Below are positions 46,603 to 58,302 of a stretch of DNA of 64,000 nucleotides, piece by piece. A program made the translations under genes and the position numbers. How positions within the stretch are numbered: the first letter of the stretch is position 1; each line of letters starts with the position of its first letter. Below the pieces are notes generated by a model. The model saw only the letters and a list, made by a program, of their open reading frames with translations. It searched no databases and was not told where the DNA came from. This stretch comes from Heterobilharzia americana (Eukaryota; Platyhelminthes; Trematoda; Strigeidida; Schistosomatidae). The stretch spans positions 54,055,890-54,119,889 of the forward strand of contig OX104134.1 in assembly GCA_944470555.2 (NCBI GenBank), written 5' to 3'.

Positions 46603-49600
46603 TTATTATTATTAGTCCTTTGGGTTCCTAGTGGAACATAGGGCTTCAGTAGCACGTCTCCAGTGACCTGTGTTCTCTGAGATCTTTTGAACCTGGTTCC
46701 ACGACAGCCCAGAAGCTCTCATTTCCTCCTCGCACGATCTCCTCCATGTCACCCTCGGATGTCCAACTCGTCGCTTCCCATAGGGATTCCACTCGAGGGC
46801 CTGACGCGTGATGTCCCCAGTCGGCCTTCTCGGTGCATGACCAATCCATCTCCACTTCCTCCTGCATATTTGTTGCGTGATAGGTTCTTGGTTGGTTCGT
46901 TCCCAGAGTTCCTTGTTGCTTATTCTCTCTGGCCATTTGATCTTCAGTAGCGAGCGTAGGCAGTTGTTGATGAATGTCTGTAGTTTATTGGAAATCCTTT
47001 CGTGACGCGCCAAGTCTCTGAACCATACAGAAGCGCTGATTTGACATTGGTGTTGAAAATCCGGATCTTGTTCCGCATGCTGAGTGCAGAAGACCTCCAT
47101 ACTGGTTTCAGGCTGATGAAGGCCTGTCTTGCTTTTCCTATTCTGACTTCGACATCCTCGTCTGTCCCGCCTGTAGTTGAAACAGTGCTTCCTAGATAGG
47201 TGAAGGAGGTTACTTCCTTTAAGTTTCTCCCGTTGATGGTGACTGGAGTTTGTTGTTGACGTTGGAGTTGTTTGTACGGTATCTTCATCACTTCTGTATT
47301 CTCTATATTCACTTGAAGTCCCGTCTTCGCTGCCCTGCCTCTTCTGTCAACTTGTTAGTTTTCGCCTGTAGATCTTCAAGTTTATGTGACATCAGGCACA
47401 AGTCATCGGCGAAATTCAAGTCTTCAAGGTTCTTTTCCGCAGTCCAGCCAGCGTATCCCCTCTTCTCGCTCCCCACTGTTTGCTGCATGATCTAGTCTAG
47501 TCGACCACAATCAGGAATATCATGGGGGATAGTAGGCAACCTTGTTTCACTCCTGTCTTCACTTCAAAAGCATCACTGAGCTTCCCATTGTGAATCACTT
47601 GGCTGGCATGTGGCGTCTTCATATACTTGTTGAATGAGGCTGATGAAGGTTTGCTGTACTCCGTAGTAATGAAGCAGTTTCCAAATTACTTCTCGGTCGA
47701 CACTGTCAAAGGCCTTCTCGAAGTCGATAAAGTTGAGGTAGAGAGCTGATTGCCATTCTATACTCTGTTCTATGATGATGCGAAGCGTTGCAATTTGGTC
47801 TGCAAATGATTTGTACTTCTTGAAGCCTGCCTGTTCCGGTCGTAGTTTTGAATCCAGTGCATCCTTAAGCCTCTCCAGAATGATGCGGCTTAATATTTTG
47901 CTTGCATTGGGTGGACAGGAGAGTGATTCCCCGCCAGTTCTTGCAAACACTGAGGTCTCCTTTCTTCGGCAGTTTGACAAGGTAACCCTTCTCCCAATCG
48001 CCAGGTACCTTCTCTTCCTTCCACACCTTCTGCAATAGTGGTGTGAGCATGTCCGCTATTGTCTCTGCGTCTGTTCTCAGTGCTTCTGGCGGGATCCCGT
48101 CTGGTCCTGCTGCTTTCCCATATTTCAACATTTTTATGGCTTTCAGGACTTCCATTTTTGTTGGAGGATTTATGTTCACTTGTAGTTCAGCGGCTGGGCT
48201 GTAGGTGGTATTTCTGGACGAAGTGCAGGTGGTGGTGGTGGTGGTCGATTCAAGAGCTTCTTGAAGTGGTCGGCCCATTGTTTCCTTTGTTTCTCTTCTT
48301 TTGTAATTAAATTTCCGTCATCATCTTTTATTGGTTACGTCTGAGTTGATCTCTTCCCAGATAGTAACCTGGTTATTTGATACAGTGTTGTCAGGTCTCT
48401 CCTACCAACAGCCTGTTCTGCTTCACTTGCCAGTGTTTCGTAGAAGTGTCTTTTGTCTTTACGTGCACTCTTCTTCACTTCTTTATTCAGTGTTTTATAC
48501 ATTGTACTCAGTTCCTCATATCGTTGAGCATCCTTGCACTGGTTTATCTTCTGCTTCACCATCCTCCTCTCCCTCCTTCATCAGCTTCCATGTGTCCGTT
48601 GAGATCCATTCCTTATCTTCTTTCTTCTTCCTTCCTAATACGGCTGTGCAGGTTTCTTTCCATATAGCCTTCAAAGACTTCCAGTGTTCTTCCACATAGG
48701 TTTCTTCAGGAATGTTCCTCGATATCTCCCATTTTGTCTTGATGGCTGCCGTGAAGATTTCCTTTGTAGTTTCATCCTTCAGTTTCCGAGTGTTGTACTT
48801 GAATTGAGGTCTATCACCAGCTTCCTTGAAGGCTTTTAACTTGATTTGGAAGGCAGGTTCCTTGCACTAGATAGTGGTCTGAACCTACATCTGCTCCTCT
48901 TCTTGATCTTGTGTCAAGTAGACTGCGTCTCCATTTTCTTGAGATTGAGATAAAGTCGATTTGATTTTTAGTGTGTCCTGGCATCTGATGAAATCTATGT
49001 CACTTTGTGGATATCCTTGTGCTTGAACACACTGCCTTCAATCACCAAATCGTTGAATGCACAGAATTCTACAAACAATTCTCCATTCTTGTTCATTACC
49101 TCACCGAGCGCTTCTCGACTCATGGTTAGTTCTCTTCCTGTGTTGTCCCCTCTCAGTTTGGCCTTCATGTCGCCCATTAGAATTTTGATATCGCCAACTG
49201 AGGTCTTGTCCAGTGTTGATTGAAGTTGTCTGTAGAATTCCTCCTTTTTCTCTTGCTCTGCATTATTTGTAGGTGCGTAGTGTAGCATTGTATGATTGTG
49301 ACCTTCCTTCCTTTTGAGTTGAACCTTGCTGTCATGATCCTGATCGTGGAGGAGATTGGTTCCCACTGCATGAGAGCCTTTGATGCTGTTGGGGACATCA
49401 TGATAGCCACTCCAAAACTCAGTTTGCTCATGGTTGTCGTGTCGTCTGGGTGACAATATCGGAGTAGATTATTGATTCTCCAGTTGACAGTTTGGACAGT
49501 CCACTCCCATTCCATCTGCTTTCGCAAATCCCAAGCACTTCAATGTGATACCTCTTCATCTCCTTTGCCATCTGGACTGCCCTGCTGGGTTCAAACAGGG

Positions 49601-49885
49601 TGAGGACATTCCATGTCCCCACGTTTACTTTCTCTTTTATCGAGAGAAGACACATTGGCCAATTGGCTTTTCGAAGGCTTTCACCAACTGGCATCATTTC
49701 GCCTCTCCGATTCCAGTGAGGAATAATTTTGTTATTATTCTTTATATTTCGTTTGTGCTTTGAAGTTTCTTTAGCGGTTAGATTTGTTTTAGGGGGTAGG
49801 GTTGCTAGCCCTATGCCCAACCTTCCCTCTTTACCCGGGCTTAGGACCGGCTAGTAACTAGTGAACTAGTTAACCAGGTGAGGTT
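46603..49885 (-). mobile_element. RTE-clade retrotransposon, near full-length
   Basis: About 3.28 kb on the minus strand. The 5' end begins AACCTCACCTGG at 49885, and the same word starts the copy ending at 63275, which fixes the boundary. The 3' end has a TAA-type tail (TTATTATTATT on plus, 46603-46613). RTE elements are short, encode one endonuclease/RT protein and end in short-repeat tails, all seen here; SR2 is the named schistosome member of this clade. A 13-bp duplication flanks it. Coding sequence is frameshifted in at least four places, so the copy is not active. Confidence 0.85.
46612..49820 (-). pseudogene. RTE endonuclease/reverse transcriptase polyprotein, frameshifted
   Basis: Minus-strand frames in order: endonuclease (49820-49000) with VGTWNVLTL, LGICESRWNG, then IQCYTTH and ILMGDMKAKLRGDN in the next frame; linker (48562-48335); RT (48278-47573) with KYGKAAGPDGIPPEAL, EKGYLVKLPKKGD, NWRGITLL, KLRPEQAGF and N-FIDFEKAFDSVDRE; C-terminal region (47312-46612) with SFTYLGSTVS, NVKSALLYGSETW, WRWIGHAPRR and a terminal TRNPKD before a stop. 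Part of the palm, including the YADD region near 47570-47320, is not readable in one frame. Frame changes occur near 49430, 48990, 47870 and 46945. Confidence 0.75.
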
Positions 49886-49898
49886 AAAATCATCATTA
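49886..49898. repeat. target-site duplication, right copy
   Basis: AAAATCATCATTA directly follows the 5' terminus of the RTE element and differs from 46590-46602 by one C/T change. Confidence 0.65.
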
Positions 49899-52744
49899 GC
49901 CGAATAATATCATGAAAATAAAAAGTATATAAAAATTAGCCTGATTAGCAAAACGAATGCCACGGAGTAAAAAGGGTGCAAATTTAAGTATGCTGATCAT
50001 TCAAATATGTTCTGCAAATCTGAAGTTCCGACCGGAAAGTTTGTCACAATGAGAGGAACAGTGGTGTGTTTATATCTCCGGTAGTTCCTCAGTGTCACAA
50101 TTTCAGACAGTCTTTTGCCGGCTGACCATTCTGAACATAAACATTGTCGCTAACGATAAGGTCGTTTCGGAAGTAAGGTTGTTTCAAATGGTTGACACAG
50201 ATAGGATCTTCACGTTCGTTTCGATCTAAGACATGAAGCTACTCGTAAATATATTTCTCAATAAAAAATCTTTTTGATTGTTATTATGTCCAGCAGAAAA
50301 TAAAACGTCTTACCCTTATGCTGCCGTAAAAATTGCTTCTTAAAATGGTTCTACTTGTCTAAAAAAACTCAGGTTAACCTTTAACAATCTCTGTATCTTC
50401 CAGTCTTGCGGCCAACTTGTTTAAAAGGATATATCACATAACAAGCAAAGTATTTTGGACAACTTCTAGACAATCATAGCTACATAGAGAAACTGGACAT
50501 TTTACTAACACCAAATAGTAAGGTGAAATCGAAACAGTTACTATGACCACCTTGATAAGGTAAGCATACCGTATATTTAGATTGAGAAACTGCAGGACGT
50601 ATTCATGGGGATTCGGAAGATGATTATTTAATAACTTCTAAATGACAACTTCTGTCAGAGAGGAGAGGGGAAGGGAAACGAAACACACTCAAGAAAATCT
50701 GGTATGACGTATAAGATGAATGGATGCTGTGACGAAAATCTGACGAAGTGAAAGAAAAATCAATCGTTAGAAAAAAGTTTATCAAATCATTTCAGTTCTT
50801 TTTAACTTGTCAGCTATACACAAGCAGATATGGAGGTTGGGCTAACTTTTATACCCCGAAATATTATGCCGAGAAAAAACAGATATTAATTCGTATTAGA
50901 ATTCAAACATAGAAGGCTTTAGAAATTTCTGGACACTTTAAAAGGCACGTTTCGGAACAAGTGAGGTTCCTGTGGGCGCGAAGTGTATGAAAGATGCGTA
51001 GCACATCACACAAGTTAGGGCCAAACATTCGGGAACCTAAAGAAATAAAGGACGAGTCGGGAAAACGAGGGAAAGATGTGAGGCAAAGCAGATGGGATGT
51101 CTGGGACATCCATCAACTTCAGTTGATTATTTAATACGTCAGAATAGCGTTTTCATATATTAACGCACCTAAAGTTACTCCCTTGGTGTAAAAATTGGCG
51201 CTTTTGAGCGCACGCCCTATCAAAATACCAGTATGCAACTACCCCTGTGTAAGGTCATCTGGAAACGACTCCTGCCTCTTTACTCTTAATTTTAATTTAC
51301 CTGTCTATCTGTGGGGATTCTAAGAAAGAAAAGTACATCCTAAGAATAAACGCTACAATATGGTCGAATTAGAAAATGAAAAAGCACCTATCCAATAGTT
51401 TTCCTATTACAGCCTCACTGAAATCTTTGAATACCGTTGTAACTATACCACCTTAAAATCCATCCTTCGTACAAATATTGCTGAGACGAAATGCTACAAT
51501 ACACCAAGACCTAATGCCCTGTATTCGCAAACCGTGTCAAAAATGGAAGAACTAAACCTCAACTCCTCTACTTTGTAAAGAGCTTGCCAAATATCTATTT
51601 CCACCATTCAGTCGATCATCGAATCATGCCCCTAACTGACTGATCTATGTCTGTGCTCGTGAACATTAACTCAAAAACGTTCTCCCTCTATGGCCTAAAG
51701 CACGACAGAGTCTAGTTTACTTGCCGAATCATCACGTAATTTTCGACAGTGTTCAGCGATAATTCACAAATCCATAAGTCACTTCATTGGATTCATTCTT
51801 GAAATTCCCTGTAATCAGAGGTTACCGAGTTCCACAACCAAACCCCATTTGAGTGTCATAAGTGTACATCGCAAAACACTCGACGTTACGCTACCAGGAA
51901 GCCCACGAAGGCAAAACATGGGAAGACACATCTTGATTTAACACTAACGCAAAACTAAAAGTTAGTCATAACCAGTCTTATGATGTTCCAAATGAATATA
52001 TATCCTTAGTAATCTTCAGATCCAATGACGTGTTCAGACACATGAAACGATATCTGACACTACCATCAATAGTCTTGCAGCTACCACACTTTCTTTTCTC
52101 ATCCAGGTCAATACCACGGATACATAGATAAAGCAGTTGCTCACATCCCTACACTCCTACGTTCTCCCACTGATTCCAAGCATATAAATATGATTCCGAA
52201 CGCCACTCAGTGTCTTGCAGACTCAAAGTATCAGCATAAAACACCTGTACCCACTCTTGCGAATGACTCAACTCCGTATATAGTCTTGGCACGATAACCT
52301 GTTCTTCTATCCCACATACGTTTTGTCTGCGATGAGCCTAATTATCCACAGTCCTTAGTTTACCTGGTTCAGCCTTGCTATGGATACATACCTGACACCA
52401 AGTATATGTACTCGAGCCCATATACTTTAACATTTTCTTAGCTCTCCAAACATTGCTGACTGACTATTGTCGGAAAATGTAAGAACCGAAGGTGAGGTTA
52501 ACGGGGACTGTATTTGCAGTACACAATGCAATATAATGCACAATACAAAAGTGGAAAAGAATGAAGCATAATTCAAAAATTGTGCAAGCAAACAGGAATA
52601 AGGAAGTGTGAATGATGTGTAGTATCAATAGCCTTAATGAATCGTAGTCACTGGAGGTTGACGAACTTCAGGTAGCTGGAACCTTCCTATCGTAACAATT
52701 TTTTTTCGCAATGACTGACGTACCTGAGAAGGTGGAGACTGCAA
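49899..52744. other. no recognisable gene
   Basis: No domain was recognised on either strand. On the minus strand, 51560-51400 reads in patches like protein (WQALYKVEELRFSSS, EYRALGLGVL) but is broken by stops, and may be an old repeat. A purine-rich patch lies at 50655-50690. Confidence 0.3.
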
Positions 52745-53017
52745 TTGTTTTTTGACGTTTCAGGTTTTTCATTTTCAACTGACTTTCGACTCGGTTTAGA
52801 CTTCTTAGACGGCATAGTGTTTCAAAATATTAACACTTGGCCCCAGGGTACAATTACTGTCGGTTACCTATACATGGCACCACACACTGAACATGTCACT
52901 GATGCGCATAAAAACAAGATATTCGAATTTCTGTCATCTCTACTGACGTTAACGCTGGTCTTTGGTTGGTTAATATATGCCAGAGGTCTTTTAGAAGTCT
53001 CTTTAGTGGCAGTCTAG
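52745..53017 (+). CDS. candidate exon with membrane-like segment, unrecognised
   Basis: A 90-codon plus-strand frame. A pyrimidine-rich run ending TTTCAG gives an acceptor at 52762-52763, after which the frame reads FSFSTDFRLGLDF, TWPQGTITVGYLYMAP, DAHKNKIFEF and then a hydrophobic stretch (LLTLTLVFGWLIYA) long enough to span a membrane. The possible donor near 52986 is weak, and the frame simply stops at 53017. Composition favours coding, but no family is recognised and no partner exon was found. It could equally be a decayed repeat. Confidence 0.25.
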   Translation: MFFDVSGFSFSTDFRLGLDFLDGIVFQNINTWPQGTITVGYLYMAPHTEHVTDAHKNKIFEFLSSLLTLTLVFGWLIYARGLLEVSLVAV

Positions 53018-54908
53018 TTTCTGGTCACTCATTCAATCTAGTAATTCCTTTCTCACTGCGTTTCAATGTCGTGTCTCAATTTTTAACACTTCTGCATTTT
53101 TACACACGCAGTTTGTACTACTTACTACTGGTGAGTGGTGTGTTCACATTCTTTCATATTGCTACTTTATCTACAACTTGGATTCTTCATTTCTGTGAAA
53201 ATCGTATTTTGTTCATCCTAACATATCAGGATATTGATATCTTCCTTACTTCATAGCTGTATTAAGAATCCTTTGACTGTTTCCCAGACAGTTTATTTTC
53301 ATTTGAAATGTAGTTCATATTATACCCGTAATCGTACTCTGTGAATGGCCGCGTTTTCTGTTTTCCACTGGCTTACGTTGGAAACCGCTTTGATGCTTAC
53401 TGTATGGCTCACTTCCTATGATTTGCTTTCGACAGAAATAAACTCACAGACTCCTCATGATTCGAAGTCTGTTGTTGATTGATAATGTCTGTTAATGAAT
53501 ACGGAATCGTACATCCGATGAATCCAAGGTTGTAAATTTTACGCGTAAATCCAACGTGGGGTTTATTTGTAAAAATTGATACCTACTTTGAAAAAAAGAT
53601 GGATGATCACAAGTAGTTATTAGCTGCACAAGAAAAAATAAATTACCTGATACATTGTTTCTAAACAGTGTGACACCATCCAATAAGAATACTAGGAATG
53701 AATTTCAGAAGAGTGATCAGAAGGTTGCAGCCTGTCAACTCTTCCCACTGTATGAGTAAACTCCAATAGTACTGAAACTTATGGGATTCGCTCGCAGAAG
53801 TTTCATTGATCCTGAATTTCCATACTTGCAAAAAATTGACACCTTTTCTAGACTGGGTCAATATCTAATTATGCTACCTTAGTAATTGTCTTTTTAACAC
53901 TATGAATTCAAACTTTTGAAATAGGAAATAAGACCATTATTGACCCTGAGTATTTATGCTGACTGCTAAGAGAAACATCTGTTTCCTCTAGTGATCCTAG
54001 TTGCGTACATAGACACCCGCGTAATTTCGCCAAACTTTAGTTTTCACTTATTTCCCGAGTTTTGAGGGTGATTTTAAGGTTAACACTTTCAAAAAGGAGT
54101 GACATTTTCACGCTACCTATATTTGTTTCCTTTATTTCGTCCGTGACATCAAAGTTTGTTGGTGTAGTTTAAACTGATTTTGTACACCAGTTAACACTTC
54201 CCCTTTAAATAGTTTTATGAATTTTGTATCGTTTTTGTAATCCGTTTTGTACTACGTTATTCTAGCTGGTGTTAGTTTTGTTATTCTTTTAGTTGTGATC
54301 ATAATCGACCATGGTTGGCCCATCGTATAAATGTGGAGCGCCAGGTTATTTATTCAACATGAACGGGGGGAACAGTGGCAAATATTTTCTCAAAATCAGT
54401 TGCCTAAGGTTCGTAGAAACTGAACACTGATGATTATCTTCAGAGTTTCAGCAAAATGAAGGCGGATGTCCAAGCATCCACGCCATTCGGTACGTTGTCG
54501 TGTTGAGTTGTTTTAGTCGTACACGATCCCATAGCCAGGTAGCACAAGCATCTCGATACATTGGCGTGATTCATCAAGTATATGATTCTTACCTGGCTAT
54601 CCAATTTCGTTCCTTCTTGATCTCGCACGTATGGGTATTCAATACACATGAAGAATTGGTGGTTTGCCTATATATCTGTTAAGACCACATAAGGATGATT
54701 CATAAAAACCATACAGTTTGACAACTCTGGTAACTTGTACCGTAAAGTATGTAATGATTTAAGTGTCACCGATTATAAAAGTTGTGGTAAACCGCATTTC
54801 TGCTGAATGTTTACTATGTGCAGGTTATATAATTATCCTAAATCAGTTTGTAGTATGGGTATTGTTACACTGCTTTCCCAGACAATGTAACTTTTAGAGG
54901 ATACTTAC
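53018..54908. other. no recognisable gene
   Basis: T-rich sequence with hydrophobic chance frames (52966-53256 plus; 53492-53861 minus; 54440-54649 minus). None has a recognised domain. A strong donor-like CTG|GTGAGT occurs near 53129 without a matching acceptor. Confidence 0.3.
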
Positions 54909-55250
54909 ATGCATGATATGGAGAAAAAGCTTACCTCTGACGACATGAATGTTGCCAGTTTCATCACTGTAATGCCTCATTTCTACAGAGTCGATGAAAT
55001 CATCTGTAAGTGCTATGAATTCCTCTACATATTCTTCGAAACATTTCAGACGTTCAAAAAAGCGCAAAAGTATGAATATGGCATCGTTTGGTCATGCAGT
55101 AAGACTGGTGTACCGAGATCCCATATCACCTATGTTATCAGTGGCTCAGAAAAGTTCATCGGATCTGGACAAAGCCATTAAGGAGTCAATGTCTTACGTT
55201 ACAAAACCTTCATCTAAAAAAACGCGATTGCGGTAGTGAATATAAATAAA
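54909..55250 (+). CDS. candidate terminal exon with nearby poly(A) signal
   Basis: Two plus-strand frames overlap. The preferred one starts after an acceptor (TTTCTACAG, 54980-54988). It runs 81 codons to TAG at 55234-55236, reading a Ser/Lys-rich start (SSKHFRRSKKRKS), then AVRLVYRDPISPML, and ends SSKKTRLR. AATAAA follows at 55245-55250, fitting a schistosome-like short 3' UTR. The other frame (54909-55181) is also protein-like and contains a strong donor (TCT|GTAAGT, 55004). The two cannot both be right in one transcript without an intron I could not place. The family is unrecognised. Confidence 0.35.
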
Positions 55251-55690
55251 AGTAATGGATTTAAAGGGCCTAATGAACGTAAATATTATTATGGTTAAAC
55301 CAACGATGTTGTCTAGTACATCTAGATGGTAGTCAAGCTGTATTGTATGTTAGGGCGTTAATTGGGGCGTTAATAGCCGACTGACCAATTAAAAGCAGAT
55401 AGACTGTGATTTCGTATCCTGTAATTTGATAAAACCATATGAAACGGATCTTGTGAGGAGAAATCTGCCCCTTCTAAAATTAATTAAGAGCTTAAGCACG
55501 AGATTCTTACATAAATTGCCAGTCAAGTTAGTTGTAGGAATTTAATAAGAGTAGGTAGGAGATGTTATAACAATATGGCTCTCTAACGTAGACTCGTGGT
55601 ATGGTATGAGGCTCTGTAGACAAATGAGATCAGCTAATTTTCAATGCATGTAAAGGAAGTGGATGTACTATATATCCATTAGGCCTGAGT
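55251..55690. other. no recognisable gene
   Basis: Low-complexity AT-rich sequence between the exon candidate and the CR1-like relic; nothing recognised. Confidence 0.3.
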
Positions 55691-55699
55691 GATCTCCTG

Positions 55700-58030
55700 A
55701 AGACAGGGAAAATGGAAAGCCGACCTGGTGGAATTAGAAACTATATATCAGAATGGGGAAAAGCCTAAAGCTTGTGGATTTTCGGATAGTCATTTATTTT
55801 AAGTGGATGCTACGTCCGAAATATGGGAATTTAACTGTTTGAGTAGGGATAAGGTCCTAGTTTAGACACAGGGTCGGATTGTACTTTATACTAAAAATTC
55901 CTCTCAGATAAGTCCTCGTTATTTCATGACAAATGATGAAACGATCTGTTACAAAGTGTATCTTCAAAGGAGTCCACTTGTAATCGGTATAACTTTTCTC
56001 AATCCAACTTGTCAGTCAGTTGACGACTTCTTGCTGAACACCTTGAGAGTGGGTTCAAATACAACCACTGTTTCATATGGATTTGGTTAAATTATCTTCG
56101 TCAGATAGGATATGGTGTTGTTTAACAGCCTGTTACTTCTGAATGCTGTTATGAAGGCTTCAATATAGTATGTTTTTGGGGATATGCCTTTCACTTCTAC
56201 CCAAGTCTCGTCAGTGTTTGACTTGGTGTTCCCACATGACTGGGATGATGTAGATGATTTTTTTAGCATTTCTTCTCAACTATTGTTCACGCCGTGCCAA
56301 AACTTAAGAGTTTAATGTTTCTGATAGGATCCTAGTACAAGTTTAACTTCAACCAGGTGTATGGTGTCCGAACATTGTAGCTGTCACATCACATGCCATG
56401 TCTGAAGATTGATCAGCTAATCCTGACGCATTCTAGTTCAAAGAAATGATTGTAGCAGTTACATCCGGTTGAATCCACTGGACAACGCGTGTAAACTAAA
56501 TTATTTTCCTTCATATATTGATACACAGGTTAAGAAAATAATTCGATACACGAAAAGATTACAGGATTTTCTTATATCTACTGGTTCGGAAGTGTTTAGA
56601 GCCAAATACCATAAGTTTATGAATTCTTGAAAAACTTTGATCACAAAACCTATGAGATTATATGGAAAGACGTTGAAGATTCTTTCGGTTTTCCGAAGAG
56701 ACTTTTCGCCTACTTCAACAGAAGAACGGGGGGAACTAAGAGGCTTATTATGTCACAATTACTTTAGAACCTGAAGACTAGCAACTTTAGTGACACCGAT
56801 GAGCTATATACTAGGATATTTTATCAGCTTGAGTGAATGTCATCGACGAGTCGTTGAAAGGGGTGTTTAATATGTCACTGATCCAGTCCAAATCACTATT
56901 ATCAGCCCGGTCCACAAGACTAAACATAAGTATTCGCTCTCAAACTTTCGTTGAGTTAGTCTGATAAACATAGTTGTCAGAATACTGGGAAAGGTTATCC
57001 GTAGTGGAGTTCTGAAATACATTGAAGGCAACAGATTTCCAGTGGATGAATAACATGACTTCAGGACTGACCACTTTTGCCTGATGAAAGTCATCATTTC
57101 AAGGGAAGAATGGGTAGCACCCGTTTATACAAACATATCTACGGATGCAGTATTTATTAATTTCAGTAAAGTCTTGGATTGTCTTTCAGTCAGGGTTTCT
57201 AACAAAGCTGAAGAGTTTTGGGATGGATAAGGGAGTAAGAGATTAAGATAATGATTTTTTTAGCATCAAAAGATAGAAAACTAGAGTTAGTGGGTTTCTT
57301 TCCACATGAAAAGTAAGGAGGAATGACGTATCACCAGGTGCAGTTTTATGCCGTCCACTGTACCTACTTGGTATCAGTGAATTCACCGCAAAGATTGGAT
57401 GATCTTGTCTTATGTTGGTAGACATCAAAAAAAATTGAAGGGGCGTGACCGATGATGAGAACAAGCTGCTTCTTGGTGAAAAATTGAGCTCATAGGCTTA
57501 GTGGTTCAGTAAATAGCCACTGTAGGCAAACAGTAAAAAAAGTCTAGTCATGCACTTAGGTCGTGCTAATCCACATGACTGCAAGGTCGTTTATATGCCA
57601 TTACCCTAGGCTTGTGAGCATAAATACTTAGGAATTTTTGTAAGCAGTTGCCTCAAAAAGTCAACAAACCATAGAGCATCAGCGGCAAAGGCTTTCCGAA
57701 CCCTGTGTTCACTTTATCAGGCTCTTCACAGCTTCATCATAGATATATTTTAACCGTTATGTCTAACATACATCAAACCTCATTTAGAATGTTTGATAAA
57801 GGTAGCTAGCCCTTATTTCTAAATATGGGGCAGATATTCTAAAGCTAGTTCTTCGAGTAGTACTAAGATGGTAGACGGCCTCTCCATCTTCCATAAGAGG
57901 GATGATAAGATCGGCTTGGCTTGTTATGACTAAGTTGTTGTCGACTGCAGAAAACAACGTCCAACTTTTTTAACTTTCAGAAATTCGCTAGGCTTCATTT
58001 CGTGCATCTGACCATAATGAACCGACACAA
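55700..58030 (+). mobile_element. ancient CR1-like retrotransposon, plus strand
   Basis: Frame-hopping plus-strand translation gives a colinear CR1-type ORF2. Endonuclease: FMTNDETICYKVYLQRSPLV then NPTCQSVDDFLLNTLRVGSN (55925-56060) and VSSVFDLVF (about 56205). Linker: STGSEVFRAKYHKF (about 56600) and RLFAYFNRRTGGTKRL (56700-56740). RT: YSLSNFR and SLINIVVRILGKVI (56930-57000), DAVFINFSKVLDC (about 57150-57185), MHLGRANPHDCK (57550), HKYLGIFVSSCLKKS (57620-57665). Thumb: AKAFRTLCSLYQALHSF (57690-57735) and YIKPHLE (about 57770). Stops occur throughout and motif C is not readable. It looks closer to the 37-39.7 kb lineage than to E1-E3. Confidence 0.6.
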
Positions 58031-58072
58031 CACTTGCATTTGGTTATCTATACTAACTCAGATGTAATTCAG

Positions 58073-58135
58073 AACGGACCGAAATGTGTGCATTGCGTTC
58101 AGTAGACCTAGCAGCAATGTACCGTAATTCAAACG
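58073..58135 (+). CDS. candidate 63-bp exon, unrecognised
   Basis: A textbook branch-site word TACTAAC (58051-58057) lies 14 nt before an acceptor AG (58071-58072). A 63-nt segment then runs to a good donor, ACG|GTAAGG (58136). It is open in one frame (RTEMCALRSVDLAAMYRNSN), and its length is a multiple of three. The same frame also stays open beyond the donor to 58302, so the exon reading is not forced. No family is recognised. It follows directly after the CR1-like relic. Confidence 0.25.
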
Positions 58136-58302
58136 GTAAGGAAAGTATCTTACAGGCGACTATCGGTTTTCTTTCAGTGCCGTATATACTTGTGTGCTTT
58201 AAGTTGTGTAATCGTGAAAAAATATTTCCCTTGAACATAAGGTTCCAGGTTGGTTGCAGATGTGAATTGTCCGGTAGGAGTCAGGGATCGTTTTGGCTTT
58301 AA

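Noticed and set aside
47772..48699. Plus-strand frames of 83-122 codons over the RTE element
   Set aside because: Antisense shadows of the minus-strand RTE polyprotein; their content is the complement of conserved RT codons.
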